From Juglans regia (lineage: Eukaryota; Streptophyta; Magnoliopsida; Fagales; Juglandaceae), in contig NC_049911.1 of assembly GCF_001411555.2 (NCBI RefSeq), positions 30,849,044 to 30,913,043 on the forward strand: a DNA stretch of 64,000 nucleotides, given 5' to 3'. The notes under the pieces were generated by a model. It was not told the origin of the DNA and ran no database searches. It saw only the letters and a list, made by a program, of their open reading frames with translations. Positions 1-11,815 of the stretch are shown here, piece by piece; the stretch's first letter is position 1; each line of letters starts with the position of its first letter. The position numbers and the translations under genes were made by a program.

Positions 1-90
1 GATCTTGCTGTTTCTCTAATTTATTTTTTAGTAAATATATTTGTACTTCATGAATGAAGAAATAATCTTATATGTGGCTTAATTTTGCAG

Positions 91-520
91 ATGCTAAACT
101 TTTCACACAATAATATAAACAATGAAGGAAGATTAAGAACAGTTCTTGATGTTGGATGTGGTGTTGCGAGTTTTGGAGCTTATCTCCTCTCATCTGATGT
201 TATAACGATGTCCTTTGCACCGAATGATGTGCATCAAAACCAAATTCAGTTCGCCCTAGAAAGAGGAATTCCTGCATATCTTGGTGTTCTAGGAACCAAG
301 AGGCTCCCTTATCCTAGCAGATCTTTTGAACTTGCTCATTGTTCTCGTTGTAGGATTGATTGCTTCAAAGAGATGGAATTCATCTTCTTGAACTAGATAG
401 ATTACTCAGACTAGGCGGCTATTTTTCCTACTCATCTCCCGAGACATATGCTCAGGATGAAGAGGATCTCAGAATATAGAGAGAGATGTGTGCCCTTGTG
501 GGACGTAGCAGCACTAGAAT
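91..520 (+). pseudogene. PMT/QUA2-like putative methyltransferase, broken exon
   Basis: The translation from 91 matches the SAM-binding core of plant DUF248 (PMT/QUA2 family) Golgi methyltransferases. Recognisable pieces are [35 protein letters not shown] and [29 protein letters not shown] acceptor sits directly before the exon, so this is an internal exon whose upstream part lies outside the window. Near 362 a one-base loss shifts the frame (GATTG-CTTC where family members read Asp-Trp-Leu). The correct reading then resumes as [20 protein letters not shown] until a TAG at 477-479, where family members have Trp. Two independent lesions and no further exon downstream make it a pseudogene. Intact members have roughly 600 or more residues. 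It keeps an intron border, so it is probably not a processed copy. The family assignment is confident; whether more of the gene survives upstream cannot be seen. Confidence 0.85.
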
Positions 521-2238
521 TTCAACATCATTTCTATTGATTCTGTACATAATGACATAAAATTAAACTTATAGCAGGAAGCTTTGCTAAAATTATAGAT
601 GTTATAAACATGTATTGGTTTGAATGATATTTTGAATTAATGTTTTTATTTTTTTTCACTATGTCTTAAATTATTTAGTGAAATCAATTATTTTTATAAA
701 ATATATGTTATTTTTAACAAATAACTATTTTATAAAACTAGGTAAACGTGCTTTGCACGTTTCTCCCGCCTAGTATAAATATAAAGTGACTATCTAATAG
801 AAATTCTTGTTTTAACAGATTTTATTATTTTCCGTTAAAGTTAACACCTTTTTTCTAATTTAGTCATGCCTTTTTTTATTGTAATTTTAGTAGTAATTTT
901 TCATCTTCCATTCTGCTTCCCGATTTTATCCCTGCAAATTTGTAAAGAACGGTTTGCTCCTTCTACCATCCTTTAATTGACCCCATTAATGCAAATTTCA
1001 TAATGAATGATTTAATAGACCCCATCCTGCAAATTTAACTGACCTCGTTAATGCAAATTGATTTTTGTGCTGATTATTAAATTGCTCTCTAATAGGCCGG
1101 TTTCAATTATATTTTTTTCCTATTGATTTTGAAAACCGACTGAAACAAATCACATGCATTGATCGATCTCTTTGTGAGGATGGAAAATCAAAATAGGGTT
1201 TAATAGAGTGAAATAATATATAGTAAAAATAAAATTAAGTTCCATAATTCAGAAACCAAAAACAAATTTAAACAACAAAAATATAGTTCACACAAGTCAT
1301 ATTATTAAATCAAGAATTTTATGGAGCCATGCATTGATGAACTAAGAAACAAATTTATTACAAAAAATCTGTTTATTTATGATCAGTTATTTTCTATAAA
1401 AATGAATCTATTTTCTATGTTATAAATAGTTATTTTCTTCGTAAATAATTTATCATAAATTTAATTTAATTAAGAGAAAGATTGGTAAACATATAATCAA
1501 TAATTTTAACATTCAAACACATTGAATGAATAAATCTAATCATATATATAAAGTTAGCATGATTTATGGAAGTTTTTAGGAATTAGGGCGTCCGGATATA
1601 TATTAATTAAACTTGGAGGCCTGCAGACAGGCGGGCAAGTTGCTTATTCCTTTCGAGGTGATCTGGGTCCACTCGCAAACCATCATCTTTCCCCTAAAAA
1701 TCAACAATTAAAATAAAAATAAAAAATCATAACATCCAAATAAAAAATTAGTAGAGGAATTTTTTAAAATACTTAATAGAGAAATAGTTAGTAGTTGCTT
1801 GGAATGGGGAATGAAGTTTGGCAAATAGTTTCAAAAGCATTTTTTTATGTGATATTGAAACATGCTTTTGTTAGATTCCAATTTCATAGTATTTTATCAT
1901 TTGATTATTTATTTAATTGAGCGTAGGAAATAATTGTTATTTCTTTATTTCATCTTGCTTGTGTAGAATAGTATCCAATAGTTAAAACAATCATTTCCTC
2001 CATTAACATAATGAAAAGTGATAAGATTATGTAAATAATTTTTTTAAAAGAATTTACAAATGAAGATAAATTAAATTAAAAAATTAAAATTTGCAACACA
2101 TGGCGGTAAATATTATTTTATTAGTAATAAATTAAAATATTTACAAAAGCATTCATTCTAAAAATTGATTATGATTTAATGTGAAAAACAAAATTCTGGA
2201 TAAAGGCGAAGATAAATGTGATTGACTTGAACCAAATA
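520..2238. other. AT-rich non-genic stretch
   Basis: No intact gene is visible. It contains the Helitron-like end at 744-774. On the minus strand at about 1602-1698 there is a short open stretch preceded by an intron-like TTTTTAG, ending in a stop and containing DPDHLERNKQLARLSAGLQ. That stretch could be the last exon of a lost gene, but I do not recognise the family. The rest is low-complexity A/T sequence. Confidence 0.4.
744..774 (+). mobile_element. Helitron-like 3' terminus (hairpin plus CTAG-T)
   Basis: An 8-bp perfect inverted repeat (AAACGTGC, loop TTT, GCACGTTT, 744-762) is followed 7 bases later by CTAG at 770-773 and a T. Plant Helitrons end in a short hairpin about ten bases before CTRR and insert between A and T. 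Here the next base is T, as expected. The 5' TC end was not located, so the element's length is unknown. Confidence 0.5.
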
Positions 2239-2890
2239 TTTTATTACATGTCATGTGTTGGCTGTAATAAAGGAACTGGATATAAATACAATGAAAACTT
2301 CATTTGTATATATTGCAAAAGCCAAGGGGTCTGCAAAATACTGTATGTATTTTACAATTTTAATTTATAATTGATATCTAATTTAATTTAGAATTTAACA
2401 CTATTAAAGTTTAAAATAATATATTCAATGCATTTAAAGTGCTAGGACATATGTTAAACTGGACGATAATACTGGAAAGTTAGCTGCTACTATGTTTAGT
2501 GAAGTGGCAGAAAATGCATTTGGTTGTTTAGTAGTTGAGTTGATGGAACATACAGAAGAGATATTTTTTAAAATTTTTATTCAAAAATTGAGTTTGATTA
2601 TAATGAATTAATTAAAAAAGAAATTGGGTTTTTATTAATTATGTAAAGCTATTTAAATTTTATTTTGCAGGAACATCGAACATATATTAAAAGCGTTGTG
2701 GGGAAATTATAAAAAGAAATTTAGAAAATTCAAGTTTATGTAGATCTAAAGAAACCGAATGAGAAAAAATATAGGCATTTTGATGTCCGCTCTATTGAGG
2801 CAATGCAAGATGAGGAAAATGTTGGATTGTCATCATAGGCATTTTAATGTCCTCTCTATTGAGACAATGCAAGATGAGAAAAATGTTGGA
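2239..2890 (+). pseudogene. Decayed RPA1-like single-strand DNA-binding protein fragment
   Basis: Three exon-like blocks read in order as parts of the C-terminal OB-fold of a plant replication protein A large-subunit-like protein. Block 1 (2239-2342) has a zinc-ribbon pattern, MSCVGCNKG followed by FICIYCKS (C-x2-C and C-x2-C). Block 2 (from 2446) reads TYVKLDDNTGKLAATMFSE followed by ENAFGC. Block 3 (from 2671, after TATTTTGCAG) reads EHRTYIKSVVGKL, then stops, with QVYVDLKKPNEKKYRHF and VRSIEAM following in a shifted frame. The donor CT-GTATGT and acceptor TAG-GACA join blocks 1 and 2 in frame. In-frame stops in block 3 show it is dead. A 64-bp direct duplication (2771 and 2835) lies at its end. 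Such RPA1-like genes are carried by many plant Helitrons, and a possible Helitron end lies just downstream. Confidence 0.7.
2771..2890 (+). repeat. 64-bp tandem duplication in the RPA1-like relic
   Basis: The segment starting ATAGGCATTTTGATGTCC at 2771 recurs at 2835 with a few substitutions. Both copies run to a GAAAATGTTGGAT / GAAAAATGTTGGAT end. The copies abut head to tail, consistent with slippage or unequal exchange after the coding fragment decayed. Confidence 0.8.
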
Positions 2891-3121
2891 TCGTTATCCT
2901 ATAATCAAAATTATTTCAAACAACTTTCATAAATCTATGGATGATGTTTATTTATAGGACTATGTTATTTATAGTTTTTATTAATACTCTTCTTTTATAA
3001 TATATCACAGCGTATAATTATTTATAAATTACATAAACATTACATCGTTATTTAATTAACTGAAAACATTACATCCTTATTAATAAAAAATTAGTTCTTA
3101 ACAAAAAAATATATATATAAA

Positions 3122-3158
3122 CTAAGCAAACATGAATTGCACGATGCTTTCACCTAAT
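3122..3158 (+). mobile_element. Possible second Helitron-like 3' end
   Basis: A weak stem (AAGCA...TGCTT) is followed by CTAA at 3154-3157 and a T, matching the CTRR-T rule. It lies about 260 bp past the RPA1-like relic, where the end of a Helitron carrying that gene might be expected. The hairpin is degenerate, so confidence is low. Confidence 0.3.
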
Positions 3159-3576
3159 GTATATATATATTTATATTTATATATATACGGTCAAACAAGA
3201 TATCAGTATATGTCATCAACGAAATTAAACACTATATATATATCCAATTATCAATAACTAAACATCCTTTTCATGATCATGACTAATAAATAACAAGTAT
3301 ATCGTAATTAATATATATATATATATATATAGTACAAGTACTGCTGGCCGTGTAGTCAACCCAAAATTATACATATACTTGGCGTCTTGGCCTTTATTTA
3401 CTTCATAATATATATGCAGCTGATCTCAACGTCTCGTCGAGTTATTTTGAACGAACACAACTCGTTAATTAGTCGTTACAAGCAATATTCTTTCAACTCA
3501 CCAAACTTACAGTGCATGCGTGCAGTACATGAGCAAACGACAATTTATGAAAATTCGTACATGACCGAACTATGCA

Positions 3577-3610
3577 TGTATGTATGTATGTATGTATGTA
3601 TGTATGTATA
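3577..3610. repeat. (ATGT)n microsatellite
   Basis: Eight tandem tetranucleotide units. They create a spurious Met-Tyr-Val-Cys open frame that should not be read as a gene. Confidence 0.9.
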
Positions 3611-3639
3611 CATGATGTGATAATTAACAAGCTGTAAAC

Positions 3640-3830
3640 AAGAGATGTGCATAGGACCGGACGTGCAAATGCTCACATGATGAGCTTGCATGTGAAGCTC
3701 ACTTAATTAGGAAGTTGAACGTCTGGGATGACAATTACCTCAACTGGTATTTTGATGGCCTTGAGAATAATAAGTGGAAGGCCCGATTTCTCCCGGTTCA
3801 TAACCTAGCGTTCCCAATTTGAACAGAATC
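3640..3830 (+). other. Unidentified coding-like stretch
   Basis: An open frame of about 50 codons ends at a TGA near 3823. It contains LNVWDDNYLNWYFDGLENNK followed by KARFLPVHNLAFPI. Its composition is less A/T-biased than its surroundings. No upstream exon, start or family could be recognised. It may be a captured or decayed exon; chance is not excluded. Confidence 0.25.
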
Positions 3831-5142
3831 AGCGGTACCCACACCTACAAGTAAACAAGTACTTCATGAACTTGCACCTCATCATCATCATCATCGTCTA
3901 TATATTGTGATAGTCACGGTTTGCCCCAAAAATTTTCAAAAACTCGTAAAAGAAAAACTTATGGTATTGTTTATATGAGTCAGACTTTATATAAAAAAAC
4001 TAATTTTTCGCCCAAAAAATTATTTTCACAATTCATCCCCCTATCTACTTAAATGATATTCCGAGTCCACCCGGCCTGTTATAAGAAGCTATACCCTAGA
4101 AGCTAGTGCTGGGCAATAACACGGTGCATGGGGGTCGTGGTGGTAGCTAGGATCCGGAAGGAGAGGAGGAGGTACTACTGGTACTACCGGAGATATTGGA
4201 GGGGGTGCAGGGTGGTGGTGATAAGGATGACGTGTTACATACATGCAGGTGAAAAGGTGGCGGATCCATTGATTTAATTAACCTACACACATGTTTTAAC
4301 TCGATTAATGTCTTACAATTTACGCACACATCATGAGCTGTGTACACAAGATGATATATATATATTTATATATATGCTACGTGCAAGGCACGTATCCCCT
4401 TGTACATAGCGTCCGGTTGGAGAGAAAAAAACAAAAATCAAATATCTTTGCAAAATCATACGATAGTAACAATTCATTAATTAAATAAAAGTTCTTTAAA
4501 AGCAGATTCTGAACAACACCTAATTAAAAACACTATTATTTATATAAATGGGCTAACATACAAAATCATCATTCAATTGACAAGTTCTTGAGAGTTGCAT
4601 ATTTAAAATCACCAAGTTTATAAACATAATTTTTTACATAAATATTATCAAGTTTATAAGCAACATAATAATAATAATAATAATAATGCATGTTGACGTT
4701 ACAATCAAATATAATTGTCCAATATATGCATGGCAGCATGCGTATTATGTTGTACAGTATGTAGTAACTAAAAGTCGACGAATCCAAATTTGTTTGTTCA
4801 ATAAAAGAGTCGGATAGAAATAAGATTAGTAAGTCGTGTAGCATATGTTAGATTAATAAACCGATCGACGCTGCAAATGGTGATCTACAGTGCAAGGTAG
4901 AAAGGATAGAAATGTAAATAAGATAGAGATCAAGTAATAATGCAATATGAAATAAATAATTTAGTTTTACTCACCAATTACGTGCATGCTAGCTAGCTAG
5001 CTACATGACTTGATCGTCACCACATGATATGCATAATTATATGCTAGCTAGTTTTCTAATTTAATTTGGACTTTTCTCCATAAATATATACATGATAACA
5101 TAGCTAGCTTTATTCCTATCAAGACATATTATTCACTAGTTG

Positions 5143-5345
5143 CAATTTTTTTTTTTTTTTAAAGTGGCTCTATGGCCATTGCTGCTTTGTTGAGGGCTCC
5201 TGCTAGTGTATTTCATGTGTTTTTTATTTTTTATTTTTTTGTTGCTTTTTCACTGGCTGCAATTTTTTTAAAAAAAAAAAAGTGTCTCTATAGCCATCGC
5301 TGCTTTGTTGAGGGCTCCCGCTAGTGTCTTTCATGTGTTTTTTTT
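5143..5345 (+). repeat. Diverged direct duplication, unit about 110 bp
   Basis: A T/A homopolymer block, then CTCTATGGCCATTGCTGC, TTTGTTGAGGGCTCC, GCTAGTGT and TTTCATGTG occurs at 5143-5224 and again at 5256-5345 with point differences. Homopolymer length differs between copies. The function is unknown; it is probably a local duplication within a repeat. Confidence 0.75.
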
Positions 5346-5674
5346 TTTTGCTTTTTTTCACATGCATTTTTTTAACATTTTTCAATATATATTTTTTTAA
5401 AATAGACAACATCATTAAAAAATATTTCTTTAATTACCAAATAAATATAAATATAAATATATAAAAAAAAAAATCCCAGAGGGAGGCAGCAGGAAGACTA
5501 ACATTTTTCAAAAATAATTGTGCATGTCTAGTATATATATACGTATGAGCTTATGTGACTATGTCATGCTGCACGCACGCCAACCCATCTAAAAAAGTCA
5601 GGGTCATTTTTTGCCAATACACTAAAAGAGTTCAAAATCTTTAGAAGATGAGAAAATATATTTGCAATTGTGGA

Positions 5675-5830
5675 TTGTATAACCGTTGGGTAATCGTTTT
5701 AAAAAAAATGAATAAAACATAGGACCCACATGAAAAAAAATTAATGTTTAATAGTAGACCCCACTCTTTTTCAAAGCGATGACACGACGTTTACACACAC
5801 TTCACGATTGTATGTATAATTATTCATTGA
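5675..5830 (+). repeat. MITE-like repeat (same family as the one split by the CACTA element)
   Basis: Shares an ordered series of blocks with 37551-37700: AAAAAAAATGA(A/G)TAAAA, CATGAAAAAAAA, TTTTTAATA or similar, and CTTTTTCAAAGCGAT-type sequence. The order and spacing are alike in both, so it is a dispersed family. Exact ends were not determined. Confidence 0.55.
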
Positions 5831-6090
5831 AGATACTACACGGCAAAGGATTTTTAATGTCATTTTTTGTAATTATAGTAAGCTATTTATGTACTTTTTT
5901 GTAAAATTGAAGTCCTAAAATGGCACAATTGTTATAATAGTCAGTTACATAGGGGTATATGCGGAATAAAAAGTGTCCAAAGAAAATACTATTCATTACT
6001 GTTCATATGAGGATTTTAAGATATAGGAGATATATATATATATATATATGCAGTAATCATAAGATTTGAAACTATATATATATATAATTC

Positions 6091-6259
6091 TATACACCAC
6101 ACTCGCTCTCATTTTATATTTACCCCACTATATAAAATGTGATACATTTATTATCATTGAATGATCATTTATTAGATCATTCTAATTTATTATCCAATGG
6201 TGATAAATGTGTCATATTTTACATAGTAAAATGAAATTGATATGAGAGAGTGGTGTATA
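6091..6259. mobile_element. Foldback MITE with terminal inverted repeats
   Basis: The left end TATACACCACACTCGCTCTC is the inverse of the right end GAGAGAGTGGTGTATA, with minor differences. The interior is also near-palindromic: ATGTGATACATTTATTATCA is opposed by TGATAAATGTGTCATATTTT. Its length of 169 bp and lack of coding capacity fit a MITE. Confidence 0.7.
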
Positions 6260-8194
6260 ACAGTACTTTTATATATATAACACTAAACATTCTGACAAAT
6301 CTTATAACTTGAACGAGTTTTGAGGTTTAAAACCACTACGCATGACTACGGCTTAGTAAAATAATTGATGTCAAGTTAACTGAAATTACTAATTGGACTT
6401 CTAAACATGACCAGCAACTTTTCTGGCGTTTTAACATCTTACTTTCTAATTACTTAAGCGAATCAGCATGTTTATTAAAGCCACAGTAGAATGCATCGTC
6501 ACCGTACAGTCGTATCAGAACACTTGGGTCGTATAGCTGTATTAGAACACTGTTGGAGCCTCCAAACAACACCGATCAAGGCCCAGTCGACTTAGTGGAC
6601 CAGGAATGACTCTTTCTCTCTTTCTGGTCTGTTGTGCGATTTTTCCAGCATCAACAATTTGTTATTAAAAAAACTATTTTTTTACCATTCATCAAACACC
6701 TCAAAACCTAAAATGGCCACAATTTGATCTAGCTGCGTACTCCTGATCGGGTTGTTGTTGCCCTTTTTTTGTTTAAATATTATTTTTGAAAATTATATTT
6801 TGAATTTTCAATGATTATGAAATTCTAAAAAAAATTCTACTCATCATCTTCACACTACATACTATATATGATTTTTAATTTTTTTTCTTACCAAATATGC
6901 CGTGTATGTGTGTAGAAGAATTCAATTAGTTTAAAAGAAATAAAAAATTAAAAAAATAAATAAAAATAAGTATAATGTGAAGTGTACGGAGATGATAAGT
7001 AATAAAGCCCAATTCTAAATATCTGATGAGATTGAGAAAAATCTTTGAAACCCCTCCAGTCCAAAGTCCAAACATACCCACATAGCATGTATAAAAGATT
7101 GGTTCTTTGTGGGCTTCTCGAATTAAATTCTGGGCCAATAACTTCATGTAGTCTGCATATATCCAATAGGTTGTACCAATGATGTCGGAGCATTGATCCT
7201 GCCTCTCTACGTTTTGCCAAATTGGGGTTGGCTCATGGAGGTGGGTTTCGTTTTCAAAAGAGCTTGACAAAGGAAGTTCACTCTTACTTGGGCTTAGAGA
7301 GTTGTTTTTTATTTGGGCTCAAGGTGGTTGGTTTTCTTATTCGAGCTTTATAAGGTTGTATTATGACTTGAGCCCAGAATGTAGTCACGTTATTTGGGTC
7401 TAGGCACAGGAAAAGAGAGAGGGGAGCCACATGGTCGTGTGAAATTTTGATTGGACCGAAAACTAGCCAAGTCAGCGGGTGCATGTACCATACCGGAGTA
7501 GCCATGGGGTCAACAGAAAATCTAATCGTCCAAAATACCGGAGACAGAACCAGCCATTAATACAGCTAGTTTACGTAGTAAAATGTAGACCAGGAAAAAA
7601 ATGTACTCAGACGTTGAAAATCAACGACCAAAATTAAGCCACAAGCTCCTGTGCAATGCACACAACCATTTACTTACATAATACACTGGCCTGACTTGTC
7701 TACCTTATAAAAGTCCTCATGATGATGTTTGGCATGCCCATTTTTATTTAATATAGGAAGTTAAAGTCTTTAGATTTCTTTTTAGTGGAATGAAAGAAAA
7801 GTCACCGAGAATTCAATTTAGGATTGGTTTGGTTTCATAGGTGTGATAAAATAATTTTAAATAAAAGATAAAAATTAAAAAAATATATTATTTTTTAATA
7901 TTATTATTTTATAATTTGAAAAAATTAAATTAAAATTTTAAAAAATTATAATAATAGAATGAAAACACTTTTAAATTCAAATGGTACAAGAGACTGCCAT
8001 CATCATTTCATTATCATCACTTTTATAAATATATATATATATATATTTCACTGTCATTGTCTTGAAGTTGGACTGTTGTTTGATCTGACATTCGCTTGAT
8101 CTAACCCACCAGCAAGGTGGTTCATGTGGTGAGGAATTGAGTGGAGATTAAAATAATATTATAAGTTTTGAAGTAGATAGCTCTTGTTCTTGTC

Positions 8195-8198
<4 letters not shown>

Positions 8199-8227
<29 letters not shown>
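8199..8227. repeat. (AG)n microsatellite
   Basis: About 14 uninterrupted AG dinucleotides. Confidence 0.95.
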
Positions 8228-8229
<2 letters not shown>

Positions 8230-9125
8230 ACGATGAAAGCCAGGAGGAGTGATCAGGAGGTTGGCTTGAGCTGATCGTGTACTAGTGAGGAACATGATTG
8301 TTGAAAGAGATGAAAGATTTCAAACATATGTAGGTCCGTTTACGGTAGGAGACAAATATTATGTATGTCGAGAGACACACAGATTTCAAACCTTGACCTT
8401 TGTGTGCTCGTTTTTTAAATCAATTAATATTGCTTTTTTACTTTTCTTTTACTAATTCTATCATTGTATAAAACTGTCAGCTAGGCCGAACTTTAAACCC
8501 TCGATCTTATATATTAAGGGTATTTTACTCAATACTAATTAAGAAATGAAAATGTTAAATGTATTTTAAAAAAAATTATAAAAAATTTATTTCTCCATTC
8601 GTTAATTATTGATAACTAGATTGAAAATTATGAAATTTAAAATTTAAAATATAAATTAAAAAAAAACTAACAAAATGAGTATTATAAATAAAAATATAAG
8701 TAAAAATGTAAGTATATATAGCATTACTCATTAAAAAATATTAGAGCTAGCTAGCTGTACTTTTAGATAGTTTAATTAATTTATCAACAGTTTCACGCCG
8801 CTTATAAGATTATGTTTGGCAACACAACATATGATCTCAAGTATTTTAAAATATTTTATTCACAAATTTCATTCGAATACAAAACAATATTTTCAATTTA
8901 AAATAATTAATTTTTTATCTCATCATCACTTAATTATTATAATTTTTTAAAACTCTCATTACAAAATATCAAAAATAATAATATTTTTTAAATTTTTAAA
9001 AAATATATATTAAAAAATTATATTCAAATAATTTGTTGACTTTATTATATTTTTTTTCTCATTTTCTAAAATTTAATAAAACTTCCTCGCTCAAACTCTT
9101 CTACTACTATATATTCATAAAGAGA

Positions 9126-9285
9126 AATTCTATTTGCAGTCCTCAAGTGGGGACTGCATGTGCAAGCACATTGTTAAATGAGAGAAAATATCATTTTAGG
9201 AAGGATAATTTTATAATTTTAAAAAATTTTAAAGTTAAAATAGTTTAAGCTTACATTACAGTCCTTAAATAGAGACTGTATCTAG
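9126..9285. mobile_element. Short MITE, 'GCAGTCC...GGGGACTGC' type
   Basis: Starts with TTTGCAGTCCTCAAGTGGGGACTGCA and ends with TACAGTCCTTAAATAGAGACTGTA. Each end is itself a small foldback of the AGTCC/GGACT type. It resembles the elements at 19758-20428, which carry GCTACAGTCC ends. No coding capacity. Confidence 0.5.
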
Positions 9286-11740
9286 CATTACTCATTCATA
9301 AATATAGTATGATATTCTAATTAAGCATCCAAACGGCCTAATATATTAATCTCTTAATTACCGTCATTCTCTCTTATCTTTTATAGGTACGTACACGGCC
9401 AGGCCAGAGGTAAATCGTACTGATTGACTTGTTCGTCCTAATTGTCAGTACCGTGACAGTACTCATATTCCTTCCTTGGAAGAGTTGGAATCTTCGAACA
9501 TGTTTATTGAGCTGATCTCTGGCTGAGCATTGAAATCCCAATAATAGACCCTCAGAGCTAGAGGCCAGGAGCTTTATCTTTTGGAAAAAATTACTCTCTC
9601 TCTAACATATCCGCTTGATAGAATTTTTTTTATTATTTAATAATTAAAGTAGTAATTTTAAATAAATATACTTTTTTAATTTTTAAAAATATTAAAAAAT
9701 ATAAAAAAATATAAAAAAAAAAGAAGAAAAAAAAATTAAAAAACAAAGTGGTCAACTTGAGCGGGCTATTTTTATGATGTCATATATAACTTCTTCATCC
9801 AGGTTTTATAGTTGCTTAATTAGTTGGGAGATAGAAAGCTAGCAGCTTGGCTGGCCGACAATCGACATAATATGCACAGTTTATAACCACAGACAGCTGG
9901 TTGATGCACATGATTTGGTAGCAGCCCGGCATGAAAAAGAATTAATATATAGAAGTTGATATTATAATATTATATTGATCATGTGGTTGTGGTGTGTCTC
10001 ATAGCTGCGCTAGTACCGCGTGCACACGAACGTACCCATGTCTGTCACGCCCGCACAAGCGAGACCGGGAGGAATAACAAAGGTCAAGTTTATAACGATG
10101 CTGATCATCTTGATGTGACACTCTTCTGTATGTCTCACCAAATACGTTTCACCTTCTTCACGCATTTAATTTTTATATGTCTTATGTAAGAAAATCTATA
10201 TCCAAATTTTGGAATCATCTTTTAAAATTTTCACTTGCTATATATCTAAATTAATGATTCATTATATAATCTTATATATATATATATATATTAGTTTATT
10301 CCAATATTTTGTAGATCAGAGTATACTCATACTCATGGATGACAGAAAATTACTAGAATAATAAAAATTGACTCATGAGATTTGTAAAATAAGCTTATAA
10401 ATTTGATTAGTTTTCCGAAAATATATTTGGAGCTCATGATCAGCATTTAATTGGAGCTCATCATATATAGGATCGATCGATGGAGTAGTATTACTAGTTA
10501 GTTAGTATATTATAAATATGTGAAAGAAAATCTTGATGATCATTTCAGTTTAGTAAGAATTCTCAACATATCGACTCCCAAATCTTATCGCGCGAGTTTA
10601 AGGAGGAACGATATTTCTTATGATCTAAATATATACTTCATATATGCTGCCTTGGAAATGGAAAGAAAATCTCATTAAATCTTATAAAGTAGTAAGGCTA
10701 TCTAGCTAGCTACTGCAATATTTATATTATATTATTCCTCGATCTACTTAATTTCATGGCATTCTTCTTCCCTTGTTGTTCATTTGGTCACCTACCCAGA
10801 AGGAAAAATCCCAAGTTAATTTCCACACAATTATATGTAACTCATCTCATCTGGCTTACATTACAATCATCTGCATGATGGAATATAATTTGACGACGTT
10901 CTTATAATTTTTCAACGTGGAGTCGCGGGTTGATGTAATGTTTTTATTAGGTGAGATTAATTCACTAATTAAAGTAGTTGATGCTTAGTACTGTATATAC
11001 CAAAATAATGTTATGTACGTATATTATCTCATTCACACACACACACATATATGCATAATGCATTATAGTAATGTTACTCTTAATTATCTTGGATCAATGA
11101 ACATACTGATGGACTCATATCGCGTTTAATGTGGTGTATTTTAAATTATTTAATAATGTATAAAAAAACTAGTTTTAAATGTGTCATATTAATTGATGTG
11201 ATTGCATATGATAAAAACAAAGATAAAGAATATATATCATTTCTTTAGTAATTTAATATATAGGCGTGTGTGGATTAAAATATTGGTCCAAGCTGAAAAT
11301 CAACAGCCTTGATCAGCTTGGTTTACTTTGAATAAAATTCAAAATTTTGAAAATCTTTCATCTTATAATTATCAACTTTTTCAAATTCTCATATAAAATA
11401 AAATAAATAATTTATTTTTTTAAATATTAAAATAAAAATAATTTTAAAAAATAATTTTTAATAATATATTTTTTTAACTTTTTAATTTTAATAGAATTGA
11501 TATGATTTCATTGATTTTGGACTAAGAAAGACAAGAAGAAAAACCCTGACTCCTGATCTGGCATGCTTAATTTCTGGAATTTTTTATATAAAGTTTGTGC
11601 CACACCTTTTAAAAGGACAAATAAAATCGTTGTTCCGGATATTAAAGCAAGAATACCGGAAACCATGTCCATCTTCCAGCTTTTTTAATAGTAGTACTCC
11701 TCCCCGGCCCCTCCCTTCCTTCTACCAGCTGATTCTTTCT

Positions 11741-11747
11741 TATATAT
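11741..11747 (+). promoter_or_regulatory. Candidate TATA box of the MYB gene
   Basis: TATATAT lies 69-75 bp upstream of the MYB start codon, in a pyrimidine-rich context. The spacing suggests a short 5' leader of about 40-50 nt. Several other AT-rich motifs lie upstream, so this is only the best-placed candidate. Confidence 0.35.
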
Positions 11748-11815
11748 CATTTTAGTTTTTGTAGAGATCGAGGGAAGCTTTTGCATCAAGCTCAAAGCAT
11801 TGCCAAGATTATAAC

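Larger units (their letters stand above)
3160..6090. other. Intergenic, repeat and microsatellite rich
   Basis: Contains the (ATGT)n tract, the coding-like stretch at 3640-3830, a perfect TACGTGC-AAG-GCACGTA palindrome at 4378-4394 of the kind seen near Helitron ends, the 5143-5345 duplication and a MITE-like repeat at 5675-5830. No gene is supported. Confidence 0.5.
6260..11735. other. Gene-poor region upstream of the MYB gene
   Basis: AT-rich with an (AG)n tract at 8199-8227, several (AT)n tracts, a TGTGCAATGCACA palindrome near 7640, and degenerate MITE-like blocks around 7825-7975, 8810-9010, 9126-9285 and 11320-11520. Two adjacent minus-strand open frames at 6926-7505 show no recognisable family. 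No gene is supported. The last 1-2 kb is the presumptive MYB promoter. Confidence 0.5.

Noticed and set aside
6926..7505. Adjacent minus-strand open frames of 114 and 73 codons
   Set aside because: No recognisable domain, no splice or promoter context, and several overlapping frames of similar length in AT-rich DNA.
9983..10189. 68-codon plus-strand frame with His-rich part
   Set aside because: No domain, no context; likely chance.
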